A stretch of DNA of 64,000 nucleotides from assembly GCA_039105265.1 (NCBI GenBank), contig JAPFFF010000023.1, positions 496,001-560,000 of the forward strand. The letters are read 5' to 3'. This DNA is from Tritrichomonas musculus (Eukaryota; Parabasalia; Tritrichomonadida; Tritrichomonadidae). The notes beneath the pieces are model-generated. The model had not been told where the DNA came from, ran no database searches, and worked only from the letters and a program-made list of their open reading frames with translations. Below are positions 56,029 to 64,000 of this stretch, in pieces (positions within the stretch are counted from its first letter, which is position 1; every line of letters starts with the position of its first letter). Position numbers and translations under genes: made by a program.

Positions 56029-58752
56029 ATGATTATTGAAATCAACTCAATTTTTTTTATCTTATCATTTCATTTCATGAATAGCACATATGGAAATGTA
56101 TCGGATGAATCATTTTCAATTCATTTAAATCCTGGTCAGTCTGCTGGAACAAGTTGGAGGAAGAAATATAAAGATTCGTCTGTATATCTTAATTTATTAG
56201 ATTCTTCTTTCACCGGAACTGTAAATGTTTCAATATATGGTCGAAATCCTGGATTATCAGAAGAAAATTGTACAAATCGTGTTCAATCATTTTCATTAAG
56301 ATCGAATAACAAATATTTCTTATTTAATCTTGTTCACGAGAAGCATTTTTCAGAAGCACGTATCTTATTCACTAGCAATGAAACAATTGATATACATGGG
56401 AAATGGAGTCCAGATTCAGCACCTGAATCAGGCTGCATTGAAATCACCGGACGAGAAGGAAATCACATCCAGCCAACAATAGCCAATAACAATAACAATA
56501 ATAATAATAACAGAGGTGGAAGCAATGCTTATGATCGAAGCTTTACAATTGGTGCTGGACAGCAACGTGGCAGAACATCAACTGAAAGAAAGTTGGATTC
56601 TACGTCAGTTTATTTGAATTTGCAAAATTGTCGCTTCTCAGGGAGCGCAAAAGTATACATAATGGGACAAAACCAAGGCGGACGACCTCAAAATTGCACC
56701 AACAGAGGCGATTATTTCCTCGTTGAGTCGGGGAAGAAATACATGATGTTCAACACAGTCAATGAATCTCATTTTAGCTCTGTTTTTCTTGAATTTGAAA
56801 AGCCAAATGCAAACGATGTTATCAGCGGTCTTTGGAGTCCCGATTCAGTTCCTGAATCAGGATGTATAGAAATACGATCATCATCTTCTTCATCGTCTTC
56901 TTCATCTTCGCCTTCATCAAAATATGGAGATGTTTCAGATGAATCATTTTCAATTCATTTAAATCCTGGTCAGTCTGCTGGAACAAGTTGGAGGAAGAAA
57001 TATAAAGATTCGTCTGTATATCTTAATTTATTAGATTCTTCTTTCTCCGGAACTGTAAATGTTTCAATATATGGTCGAAATCCTGGATCATCAGAAGAAA
57101 ATTGTACAAATCGTGTTCAATCATTTTCATTAAGATCGAATAACAAATATTTCTTATTTAATCTTGTTCACGAGAAGCATTTTTCAGAAGCACGTATCTT
57201 ATTCACTAGCAATGAAACAATTGATATACATGGGAAATGGAGTCCAGATTCAGCACCTGAATCAGGCTGCATTGAAATAACAGGCCATAATGGATCAAGT
57301 TGTTCACCTGTTTCTCACCGTAAAATAAAGATTCCGCATGAATCATCAGATAAAGCAAAATTTTTACTTAAAGTTCCATACTTATCACAAGAAGGAATTC
57401 CAGCTGGATGTGAAGGAGTAAGTGCTACAATGTTACTTAATTATTTTGGATTCAACATATCGAAAGAAGATTTTATAAACAGATTTCTTCCAAAAGCAAA
57501 TTGGACTTATCAATCAGCGCCAGATCCCGATGAAGCATTCATTGGTAATCCATACATATCATCAGGAAATAATTGCGGATTTGGCTGTTATGCAGGATGC
57601 ATTGTAAAAGCCATTAACAGTTTTATTCGTGTAAATGGAGGACTTGATTTTTGTGCTAAAAAAATCGTTGGCAAATCAATAGACTTCTTAATCGAAAACT
57701 ATGTAATTCTACGTAAAGAGCCTGTTTTAATCTGGGCCACTATAAACATGGCACCGTCATCAACGAATGGGACACAAACATGGACACTAAATAACGGTCC
57801 AAAAAAAGGATCAAAATTCACTTGGATTGCTGGTGAACATTGTCTTGTTTTGGTTGGATTTAATATAAGGTCCTATTTCTTCAATGATCCATACAAATCT
57901 AATGGAGTAATTGGATTTCGAAAAGATGTTGTTATTCGAAGATATAATGAGCTGGGAAAACAAGCAGTAATTCTTTCAAAAGAAAAGAGTGTATTTGAAA
58001 TATCAAATGAAGAAATGATCAAGTGCTTTAACGATATATTGTCAATATTTGGAATCTCTCAAAAGATTTTATCTTTCAAAAATGAAGTGCATTTTATTAA
58101 TCCCGTCATGCATGGAACAATATCTGCATCTAGTGATCAAACATTATCCTTTGAAGACTCAAAAAATATGATTGCAAAAATTGATGATGGAAAACTTTCT
58201 TTTGTTACAAAATCAACAAATATTTTGGGTGATTCAATAATTAATATTACACGAGACAAGCTGAATTTCAAGTTCTCTAATTTCAACTCATCAATAGATT
58301 TAGATACATCTTTTGATTTTAAGCAAAAGCTTGATCAAATCGCTCTGACAGTAAAATGTGGATGTGTGAGTTTTGGTTTAGATTTGAATGGGTTTTACAC
58401 ATTAACAATCAATTGTAGTAAACCTATTGTGAATGATAACCCTCACGTTAAATTAACAAATAACGCATCATTAAAAATTAAATATAAATTCAATTCTATT
58501 CCTCGATTTCCTCAGCCAGCAAGAGTTCCAGCTCCTGTTTTCAATTTGCCACCAATTCCACAAATGTCTCCTGAATTTAAAACAGGGTTGTATATATGCG
58601 GTGCAGTTGCTGCCACTGCTTTATTGGTTATTTTTGCACCAGTTGATGTAACAGTTGGCGTTGGTGCTTCTATTGGAGCAGGCATTTCAGCTTGTGCAAA
58701 TTCAATAATTCAATTTTTGGAGCAGTGTAAAGGTGTATTGCAAAATGCTTAA
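56029..58752 (+). CDS. Secreted protein with three WSPDS repeats and a C39-like cysteine-peptidase domain (907 aa)
   Basis: Signal-peptide-like start (IIEINSIFFILSFHF, residues 2-16). Three beta-rich modules of about 120 residues follow (about 22-142, 166-284, 299-419), each ending GxWSPDSxPESGCIEI. Modules 1 and 3 are nearly identical in DNA; module 2 is diverged. Linkers are Asn- or Ser-rich. Residues ~443-650 fit a papain-like C39 (Peptidase_C39_2) fold: VPYLSQ, then C461 in AGCEGVSATMLLNYFG, H604 in GEHCLVLVGF and D620 in FNDPY, the expected Cys-His-Asp triad. Then come a beta-rich region and a Gly/Ala-rich hydrophobic end (about 853-890). C39_2 domains and small WSPDS-like proteins are mostly bacterial, so transfer from Firmicutes-type bacteria is likely. 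Possible roles are cutting peptides, cell wall cross-links or bacterial proteins outside the cell. Start at ATG 56029. Confidence 0.78.
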   Translation: MIIEINSIFFILSFHFMNSTYGNVSDESFSIHLNPGQSAGTSWRKKYKDSSVYLNLLDSSFTGTVNVSIYGRNPGLSEENCTNRVQSFSLRSNNKYFLFNLVHEKHFSEARILFTSNETIDIHGKWSPDSAPESGCIEITGREGNHIQPTIANNNNNNNNNRGGSNAYDRSFTIGAGQQRGRTSTERKLDSTSVYLNLQNCRFSGSAKVYIMGQNQGGRPQNCTNRGDYFLVESGKKYMMFNTVNESHFSSVFLEFEKPNANDVISGLWSPDSVPESGCIEIRSSSSSSSSSSSPSSKYGDVSDESFSIHLNPGQSAGTSWRKKYKDSSVYLNLLDSSFSGTVNVSIYGRNPGSSEENCTNRVQSFSLRSNNKYFLFNLVHEKHFSEARILFTSNETIDIHGKWSPDSAPESGCIEITGHNGSSCSPVSHRKIKIPHESSDKAKFLLKVPYLSQEGIPAGCEGVSATMLLNYFGFNISKEDFINRFLPKANWTYQSAPDPDEAFIGNPYISSGNNCGFGCYAGCIVKAINSFIRVNGGLDFCAKKIVGKSIDFLIENYVILRKEPVLIWATINMAPSSTNGTQTWTLNNGPKKGSKFTWIAGEHCLVLVGFNIRSYFFNDPYKSNGVIGFRKDVVIRRYNELGKQAVILSKEKSVFEISNEEMIKCFNDILSIFGISQKILSFKNEVHFINPVMHGTISASSDQTLSFEDSKNMIAKIDDGKLSFVTKSTNILGDSIINITRDKLNFKFSNFNSSIDLDTSFDFKQKLDQIALTVKCGCVSFGLDLNGFYTLTINCSKPIVNDNPHVKLTNNASLKIKYKFNSIPRFPQPARVPAPVFNLPPIPQMSPEFKTGLYICGAVAATALLVIFAPVDVTVGVGASIGAGISACANSIIQFLEQCKGVLQNA

Positions 58753-59267
58753 TATTTAATATTGAATAAACTATTGATTTTAATTTTTATATATGAGCCG
58801 CTGTACAAATGAAAAAAAGTTTCTTTAAAATAACAAAAAATCGATGATTTGCTTAATTTAGATAAATTTGAGATTTTTAGAAAGAAGTATTACGTGATAT
58901 TAAAGCAGTAATTTGTAAATTTTTGGATTTGGTTGGAAAATTAAATGAATTCATTTGAAAAAGTAATCACTGATTATCATCCATATTGAGTCCGATTTAT
59001 ATAGAAAAAAAAAAACTTCTTTAACAAGAACTTGATAAATTAGGATACATTTTCTATTTATCAAACTGCAAATGCAATGATACGAGTAAAAAAAAAACTC
59101 ACATTCAAATTTGAGGGAATATTGGAGTACTTTTTGATAGACTTTGTTTAAAAATTCTGAGAAAAAGATTCAATTTCGTCTCCTGTTAATTGAATAAAAT
59201 TGAGAACTCATCGCAATCCTATTGAACGTTACTTTATTGGCAAAAAAAAATTATAATTAACAAACCT
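58753..59267. other. Convergent 3' spacer
   Basis: Contains the duplicated trailer 58913-58995 shared with 54934-55010. No gene seen. Confidence 0.5.
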
Positions 59268-62243
59268 TTAAGCATTTGTAAACACATCTAGAATGCGTTG
59301 ATTCACAGGAATCATCAATATTTCTATCGAAGAATATTGAAATGCATCTTTATCTAACAAATTCAATTTAGATTTTTCTTCTATTTCAATTATTTTTAGT
59401 TTTTTGCACATCATAAAAGATGATTTTCCGATGTATTTGACACTTGAAGGGACAACAATGCTTTCAAGTGAAGAAAAAGAAAATGAGAAATCATCGATGA
59501 AATCCAATTTGGAACCACTTGAAAACTCTACTCGCCTGAGCTTCATGCAGTAAGAAAAAGCGTATTTACTTATTTCACAAACACTTGCAGGTATTTTTAT
59601 TCGTATAATATTTGAGTGAAAAAAAGCGGAATTTCCAATTTTCCTCAATTCAGAATGACTTGAAAATTCAACGTTTTTCAGTTGTTGGCAGAAATAAAAA
59701 GCAGAATAACCGATTTCTGTAACATGTGAAGGAATGAATATGTTAATCAATGATGATTTATGAAATGCATATTCACCAATTAACTTCAATTCTGCATTTT
59801 CTGAGAATTCTATTGATTTCAGTTTTTCACACATAGAAAAAGTTTTGCTTTTAATTTCGGTGATGTGACATGGAATAATAATTTTTTCCAAACAAGAAAA
59901 TGAGAATGCTTCATTTTCTATTGAAATCACACTTGACTCATTCAAGAATTCTATTTGTTGAAGATTCTGACACTTATTGAATGCATATGAGTCAATGTGC
60001 TTGATAAACGGTGGAATAAAAGCTTTGACAATATCACGACGTGCAAAGAGAAGCACGTCATAAATAGTGCTGCCTAATCTAGATTTGCCAATGATAAATG
60101 CATCATTATAAAATAGATAATTTTTATTATTTTGCATGATTTCAACATTCTTTAAATTTTTCATTTCTTTGCACCAACCGTTTTTAAGTTCGGAAAGATT
60201 CGATGGAATAGTGATGCTCTCCAAAGATGAGTTCAAAAAAGCACAATTTTCAATTGTTTTCAATTCTGAATTTTCATAAAAATCAATTTTTTTGAGTTTT
60301 GAACAACGAAAAAAAGCAAACTGGCAGATTTGAGTCACTTTTGATGGAATTGTGATCTCCTCAATTGAAGTGTCAGAAAAGGTATACTTTTTGATAATTC
60401 TTAATTGAGAATCAACTGCAAAATTAACTCTTTTAAGCTTTGCACACAGGGAAAAAGCATTTTCTTCTATTTGAGCAACGTGAGAAGGAATTGAAATTTC
60501 TTCAATTGAACACGATAAAAACGCCGATTTTCCAATTGATTTTAATTCTGAATTTTTCATAAATTCAATGCTTTCAAGTTGCCTGCAATGAGAAAATGAG
60601 TTATCTTCTATATGTTTTACATGTGAAGGAACTGTTATTCTTTGCAGAGATGACTGTGAAAAAGCGCATTGACAAATTAGTGACAAATTTGAATCAGATG
60701 AAAATTCAATGCTTGTCAAATTACGACAATAAGAAAAAGCATATGAATCAATATTAATAATGTTATTACACTCAACTTTTTGAAGCTTATTACATTCAAA
60801 AAAAGTTGAATTGCTAACTTCTGTAACGTCTTTTGGAAATGAAAATGTCACCAGTGAAGTGTTTGAGAATGCATATTTATCAATTCTTTTCAATTTTGAC
60901 TGAGAATGAAAATCGGCATTTACAAGAGAGCTGCAATTACTAAAAGCCGACTCTCCAATCACTTCAACGCTAGGAGGAAAAGAAATACTCTCGATTACAG
61001 AACATGAAAAGGCCAAATTTTCAATTGTTCTCAATTTTGAATCATCATGAAAACGAACTTGTTTCAAAAAGTCGCATTCATAAAAAGCTTTCTTCTCAAT
61101 TTTCACAACACTTGATGGGATTAAAATGCTTGTTATTGATGAGTTAGAGAATGAATGAGCACCAATTGAAATTAATTGTGAATCATTGAAAAATTCAATG
61201 CTTTGAAGTTCAGTGCATTCATGAAATGCGTAATCTGAAATTCGTTTGATAAATGAAGGAATTTTGGCATGTCTGATATTTCTTGGTGCAAAAAGAAGAA
61301 CATCATAATTTGCACTGTTTAAATCAGATTTTCCAATTATAAATGAATCGTCAAAAAATGAAATATTTGTCTTTTCGTTTTGTGAAATTTTTACATTTAT
61401 TAAATTTGGAGTCTCTTTACACCAGCCTTCTTCAAGTACTTCAACACTTGATGGAATTGTGATACTTTCTAATGAGCAATTAATGAAAGCATTCTTTTCA
61501 ATTGAAAGGATTTGTGAATCTTCAGAAAATTGAATTGATTTGATGTTCTTTGAATTTTTGAATGATTTTCGTAAAATATGAGTGACAATGTATTCATTAG
61601 ACCCATTTTTTATTGATTTTGGGATTTTAATTTCTTTTTTAGTGGTATTAGCTCGAAATATCAAAGCTTCTCTTTTGTTTTCATTGAGTATATATAATAA
61701 TCCATCATTTTCAATTATTTCATTTTGAGTCAAAAGTAAAAGAAAGTCAATGTCTTGGATTTTACAGGCTTCAATTAAATTTTTCCTGATTTTTTTAAAA
61801 CTGGAATAAGAGATGATTTTATTATTAAAGAATAAATTGAAAATTATTTGTTGATATTTTGTGTTCATTTGCTTTAATTTATCTTCCTTTTCTTGAAGTT
61901 GATGATTGTAATTGTTTTTTTGGTTGATGAAAAAAGAAGGAATGGCTTTTTGAAAATATTGTTTAGATAATTGAATAATGTTTCTCATTCTATCAAATTC
62001 TTTACTCAAGAGCTCGAATTCTAAAATGTTGTTTAAATTAATATCGGGGATTTCGTTGTATACCCAATGATTAATGAATAATTGCATCGTTTTATTGCAG
62101 ATACTTGATTTTACCTTATATTTTTGAGTTGTTTTCAGTGAAAAATATATTTCAGGATTTACATCCTTTAAATATTCAAAATGAGATGGAATTAGATAGA
62201 TTTCTGATTTTAAAATAAGCTCATATTTATGTTGTCCCTGCAT
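59268..62243 (-). CDS. Large BspA-like leucine-rich repeat protein (991 aa)
   Basis: Residues 1-205 are a helical non-LRR head with a coiled-coil stretch (LQEKEDKLKQMNTKYQQIIF), somewhat like the BTB/F-box-like heads of trichomonad LRR proteins. From ~205 to the end there are over 25 BspA/LRR_5 repeats of the AFxxCxxLxxIEFxxxSxLxxI type, alternating with IxIPSxVxxI. Twice the solenoid is interrupted by a special island with the same plan: GWCKE...N(L)xNVxIxQN, FIIGKS, YDVLLFA, then IPxFIKxI. The protein therefore contains an internal duplication of roughly 400 residues. No signal peptide or membrane helix. Likely a protein-binding scaffold; a surface role cannot be claimed. ATG 62243 is the only good start; no strict Inr is visible. 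Confidence 0.88.
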   Translation of the reverse strand: MQGQHKYELILKSEIYLIPSHFEYLKDVNPEIYFSLKTTQKYKVKSSICNKTMQLFINHWVYNEIPDINLNNILEFELLSKEFDRMRNIIQLSKQYFQKAIPSFFINQKNNYNHQLQEKEDKLKQMNTKYQQIIFNLFFNNKIISYSSFKKIRKNLIEACKIQDIDFLLLLTQNEIIENDGLLYILNENKREALIFRANTTKKEIKIPKSIKNGSNEYIVTHILRKSFKNSKNIKSIQFSEDSQILSIEKNAFINCSLESITIPSSVEVLEEGWCKETPNLINVKISQNEKTNISFFDDSFIIGKSDLNSANYDVLLFAPRNIRHAKIPSFIKRISDYAFHECTELQSIEFFNDSQLISIGAHSFSNSSITSILIPSSVVKIEKKAFYECDFLKQVRFHDDSKLRTIENLAFSCSVIESISFPPSVEVIGESAFSNCSSLVNADFHSQSKLKRIDKYAFSNTSLVTFSFPKDVTEVSNSTFFECNKLQKVECNNIINIDSYAFSYCRNLTSIEFSSDSNLSLICQCAFSQSSLQRITVPSHVKHIEDNSFSHCRQLESIEFMKNSELKSIGKSAFLSCSIEEISIPSHVAQIEENAFSLCAKLKRVNFAVDSQLRIIKKYTFSDTSIEEITIPSKVTQICQFAFFRCSKLKKIDFYENSELKTIENCAFLNSSLESITIPSNLSELKNGWCKEMKNLKNVEIMQNNKNYLFYNDAFIIGKSRLGSTIYDVLLFARRDIVKAFIPPFIKHIDSYAFNKCQNLQQIEFLNESSVISIENEAFSFSCLEKIIIPCHITEIKSKTFSMCEKLKSIEFSENAELKLIGEYAFHKSSLINIFIPSHVTEIGYSAFYFCQQLKNVEFSSHSELRKIGNSAFFHSNIIRIKIPASVCEISKYAFSYCMKLRRVEFSSGSKLDFIDDFSFSFSSLESIVVPSSVKYIGKSSFMMCKKLKIIEIEEKSKLNLLDKDAFQYSSIEILMIPVNQRILDVFTNA

Positions 62244-62616
62244 TTTTGAATATTTTATGTCAAATAGATTAGTTTGATAGATATCACTTAAAAAGCCAAA
62301 AAAAAATAAGTAGTGTTATATATAAAAGGCGTGATTTATCGCCTATTCGGTCCGATCAAAATATCTCTCCATTTGACCTTTTTAAGGCCAATAAAAAGGT
62401 TAAAAAAAATTTTCATAAAGAAGTATTCTCTCATTCCTGATAGATTGCTCAACCATGCTATTTATTTTTGATAATGTATTCATACGTTTTGGATAACTTA
62501 TCTTTTTTTTTTTTTTTTTTTTTTTTCGTAAATGAATAATAAATCATTTAAATTAAAATTTAGTTTTCTTCAAAAAAAAAATATTTACATTTTATTATTA
62601 CAAATTGCATATATTC
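62244..62616. other. AT-rich spacer with T-run
   Basis: 5' flank of the BspA gene and 3' flank of the PAK gene, with a T-run at about 62503-62526. No other feature. Confidence 0.5.
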
Positions 62617-63966
62617 CTAGAAATCTGAAAAATCTTCTTCTTCAGCTTCAAGCTTTTCCGCAAGTTCAATGAGCTGTGGTATATATTCAATTCCGCAAGC
62701 TTTCTTTAAGAAAGGATGGCGTAAAAGTTCTTCAGCTGTTGGTCTCTTGTATCTGTCTTTTTGTAAGCAATTATCAAGAAAATCTAGAAATGCTGGCGAC
62801 CATTTTTCTGGTTCTTTAATTGGGGGCAAACCGTCTGCGATGATCAAGTAAAGAGCTTTCATTGGTGGTACATTAACGTATGGAGGTTCTCCGTCAGCAA
62901 GTTCTCTACAAAGAACGCCGAGTGACCAGATATCAACTTCGAAAGTGTAAGGAATGCCTTGAATGACTTCTGGAGCCATCCAATATGGGGTACCAACGAT
63001 AGAGCGACGATTCTTTACATCATCACTGAGTAAAGCTGTATATCCAAAATCTCCTAATTTAAGCTCGCCTTTTTGGTTCAAAAGTACGTTATCCGTTTTT
63101 ATATCACGATGAATCAAGTTATTCTTATGCATATATTTAAGAGCTAAAAGGATTTCGCGAGCGAAATATGCAATATGAGGTTCTTTGCATTCACAAAAAG
63201 TGGCAATCGAGATAAGAGAGCCTGCATCCATGTATTCCATTAATATCCAAAGAGTGTCTTCGATTCTATGTGCCGAATAAAAATTAATGATATGAGGATC
63301 ATTCATTGCTGATAATAAACGTGTTTCATTTAATAAAAAATTTTGATTACGAGGCGTTAATGTAATTTTTTTAACGGCTACTTTACGTCCATCTGGATAT
63401 GTTGCCGAGTAAACTACGCAAGTTGATCCTTCATCAATTTCTTCCATATCTTTGAGGAATGTAGTAGGATCATCATTTTGAACAACGTCTTCTAAATCTG
63501 GTAAATCCAATTTTGGCCTTCTTCGATGGCTGGAACTTGATTCAGATATTTCATCACTCTCTTCTTCCTCCTCTTCGAAGTCTAAATCCATTTGTGGTGG
63601 AGGAGGAACAGGATGCTGTAAGAAATTTATAGCGCTAATGACGGCTTCTGGATTATCTACAACTTCTTTTTTTTTAAAACCACTATTTTTTACTATCCTT
63701 TCCCACTCTGGCGGAAGACCTGTAAACCCTGTTTCAGAGTTGAAATCAACATGTAAAACGTGATTTATAGAAAAAGGTCTCGAAATAACATTTCCATTAA
63801 AAACTGTGCATGTATCAGGAAGGAGATCCGGCGATATACCTCTATTAGTAAAATTTGCAATTTGATTTTGGTTAAGAACGCCTTGTAAAACTTTTGGGAC
63901 GTTTTGAAATTGTCCAGTTTCACTATCAACTTTAATTTCGACACCTCTTTCGATGTTGTAAGGCAT
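62617..63966 (-). CDS. PAK-like STE20-family protein kinase with CRIB domain (449 aa)
   Basis: A p21-activated-kinase-type Ser/Thr kinase that should be switched on by Rac/Cdc42-like GTPases. A CRIB/PBD motif at about residues 61-88 (ISRPFSINHVLHVDF, then GFTGLPPEW) fits the consensus well. An earlier stretch (VDSETGQFQNVPKVLQG, residues 13-29) looks like a second, half CRIB as seen in protist PAKs. A proline and acidic linker follows (about 110-165). The kinase domain (about 170-425) has VAVKKI, HRDIKTDN, DFGYTALL and the PAK/STE20 signature GTPYWMAPEVI, so it is probably active. The glycine loop is slightly unusual (DEGSTCVVY rather than GxG). Role by family: cytoskeleton, motility and shape change. 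The gene is complete; the window ends 34 bases past its ATG. Confidence 0.93.
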   Translation of the reverse strand: MPYNIERGVEIKVDSETGQFQNVPKVLQGVLNQNQIANFTNRGISPDLLPDTCTVFNGNVISRPFSINHVLHVDFNSETGFTGLPPEWERIVKNSGFKKKEVVDNPEAVISAINFLQHPVPPPPQMDLDFEEEEEESDEISESSSSHRRRPKLDLPDLEDVVQNDDPTTFLKDMEEIDEGSTCVVYSATYPDGRKVAVKKITLTPRNQNFLLNETRLLSAMNDPHIINFYSAHRIEDTLWILMEYMDAGSLISIATFCECKEPHIAYFAREILLALKYMHKNNLIHRDIKTDNVLLNQKGELKLGDFGYTALLSDDVKNRRSIVGTPYWMAPEVIQGIPYTFEVDIWSLGVLCRELADGEPPYVNVPPMKALYLIIADGLPPIKEPEKWSPAFLDFLDNCLQKDRYKRPTAEELLRHPFLKKACGIEYIPQLIELAEKLEAEEEDFSDF

Positions 63967-64000
63967 TGTAATTACTTTTCCTTTTTCTTTTTTGTATTGC

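Overview
The window looks like nuclear DNA of a parabasalid (trichomonad-type) protist, probably a Tritrichomonas- or Trichomonas-like flagellate. The signs are: very AT-rich spacers; compact genes with no introns needed to read them; TCAYW initiator-like (Inr) words about 10-25 bases before many ATGs; several BspA-type leucine-rich repeat proteins; a Tom40/VDAC-type barrel suited to hydrogenosomes; small proteins resembling the trichomonad initiator-binding (IBD) domain; and a BTB-like/F5_8-type-C gene. I cannot name the species. I saw no rRNA, CRISPR array, retrovirus-like or Polinton-like element.

Layout. 1-11 kb: a BspA protein (-), a MATE transporter (+), a Tom40/VDAC-like barrel (-), a cyclophilin ending in a CaaX-like tail (-), the relic of an RCC1/coiled-coil/kinase gene, and an intact RCC1-kinase gene (+). 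11-22.9 kb: an old tandem array of nine tRNA-Pro(TGG) copies in repeat units of about 346 and 519 bp. The longer unit carries a copy of the 3' end of the neighbouring kinase gene. The array is interrupted by a MITE inside one tRNA, a block holding two head-to-head BspA paralogues (13.2-17.2 kb), and several larger terminal-inverted-repeat elements.

24-41 kb: an unknown acidic-tailed protein, a cupin gene with an in-frame stop, an intron-bearing tRNA-Tyr, an actin-related protein, and a cluster of four IBD-like genes plus one IBD-like pseudogene. The cluster was built by two segmental duplications. A cyclic-nucleotide-binding-domain protein lies inside it. 41-48 kb: a 966-residue low-complexity protein with six amphipathic-helix motifs, a CCCGG-rich dispersed repeat, and two divergent small membrane proteins.

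48-64 kb: two non-autonomous transposons, one of which splits a decaying BTB/F5_8C gene; a coiled-coil protein; a charged unknown protein; a secreted protein with three WSPDS repeats and a C39-like cysteine-peptidase domain; a 991-residue BspA protein; and a PAK-type kinase with a CRIB motif.

The genes do not form an operon or pathway. The main theme is rearrangement: tandem and segmental duplication of small families (BspA, IBD-like, tRNA-Pro), then decay and insertion of short TTAA- and TA-flanked DNA transposons that have no visible transposase. Several start positions were moved to the first in-frame ATG because the longest open frame began at TTG or GTG.
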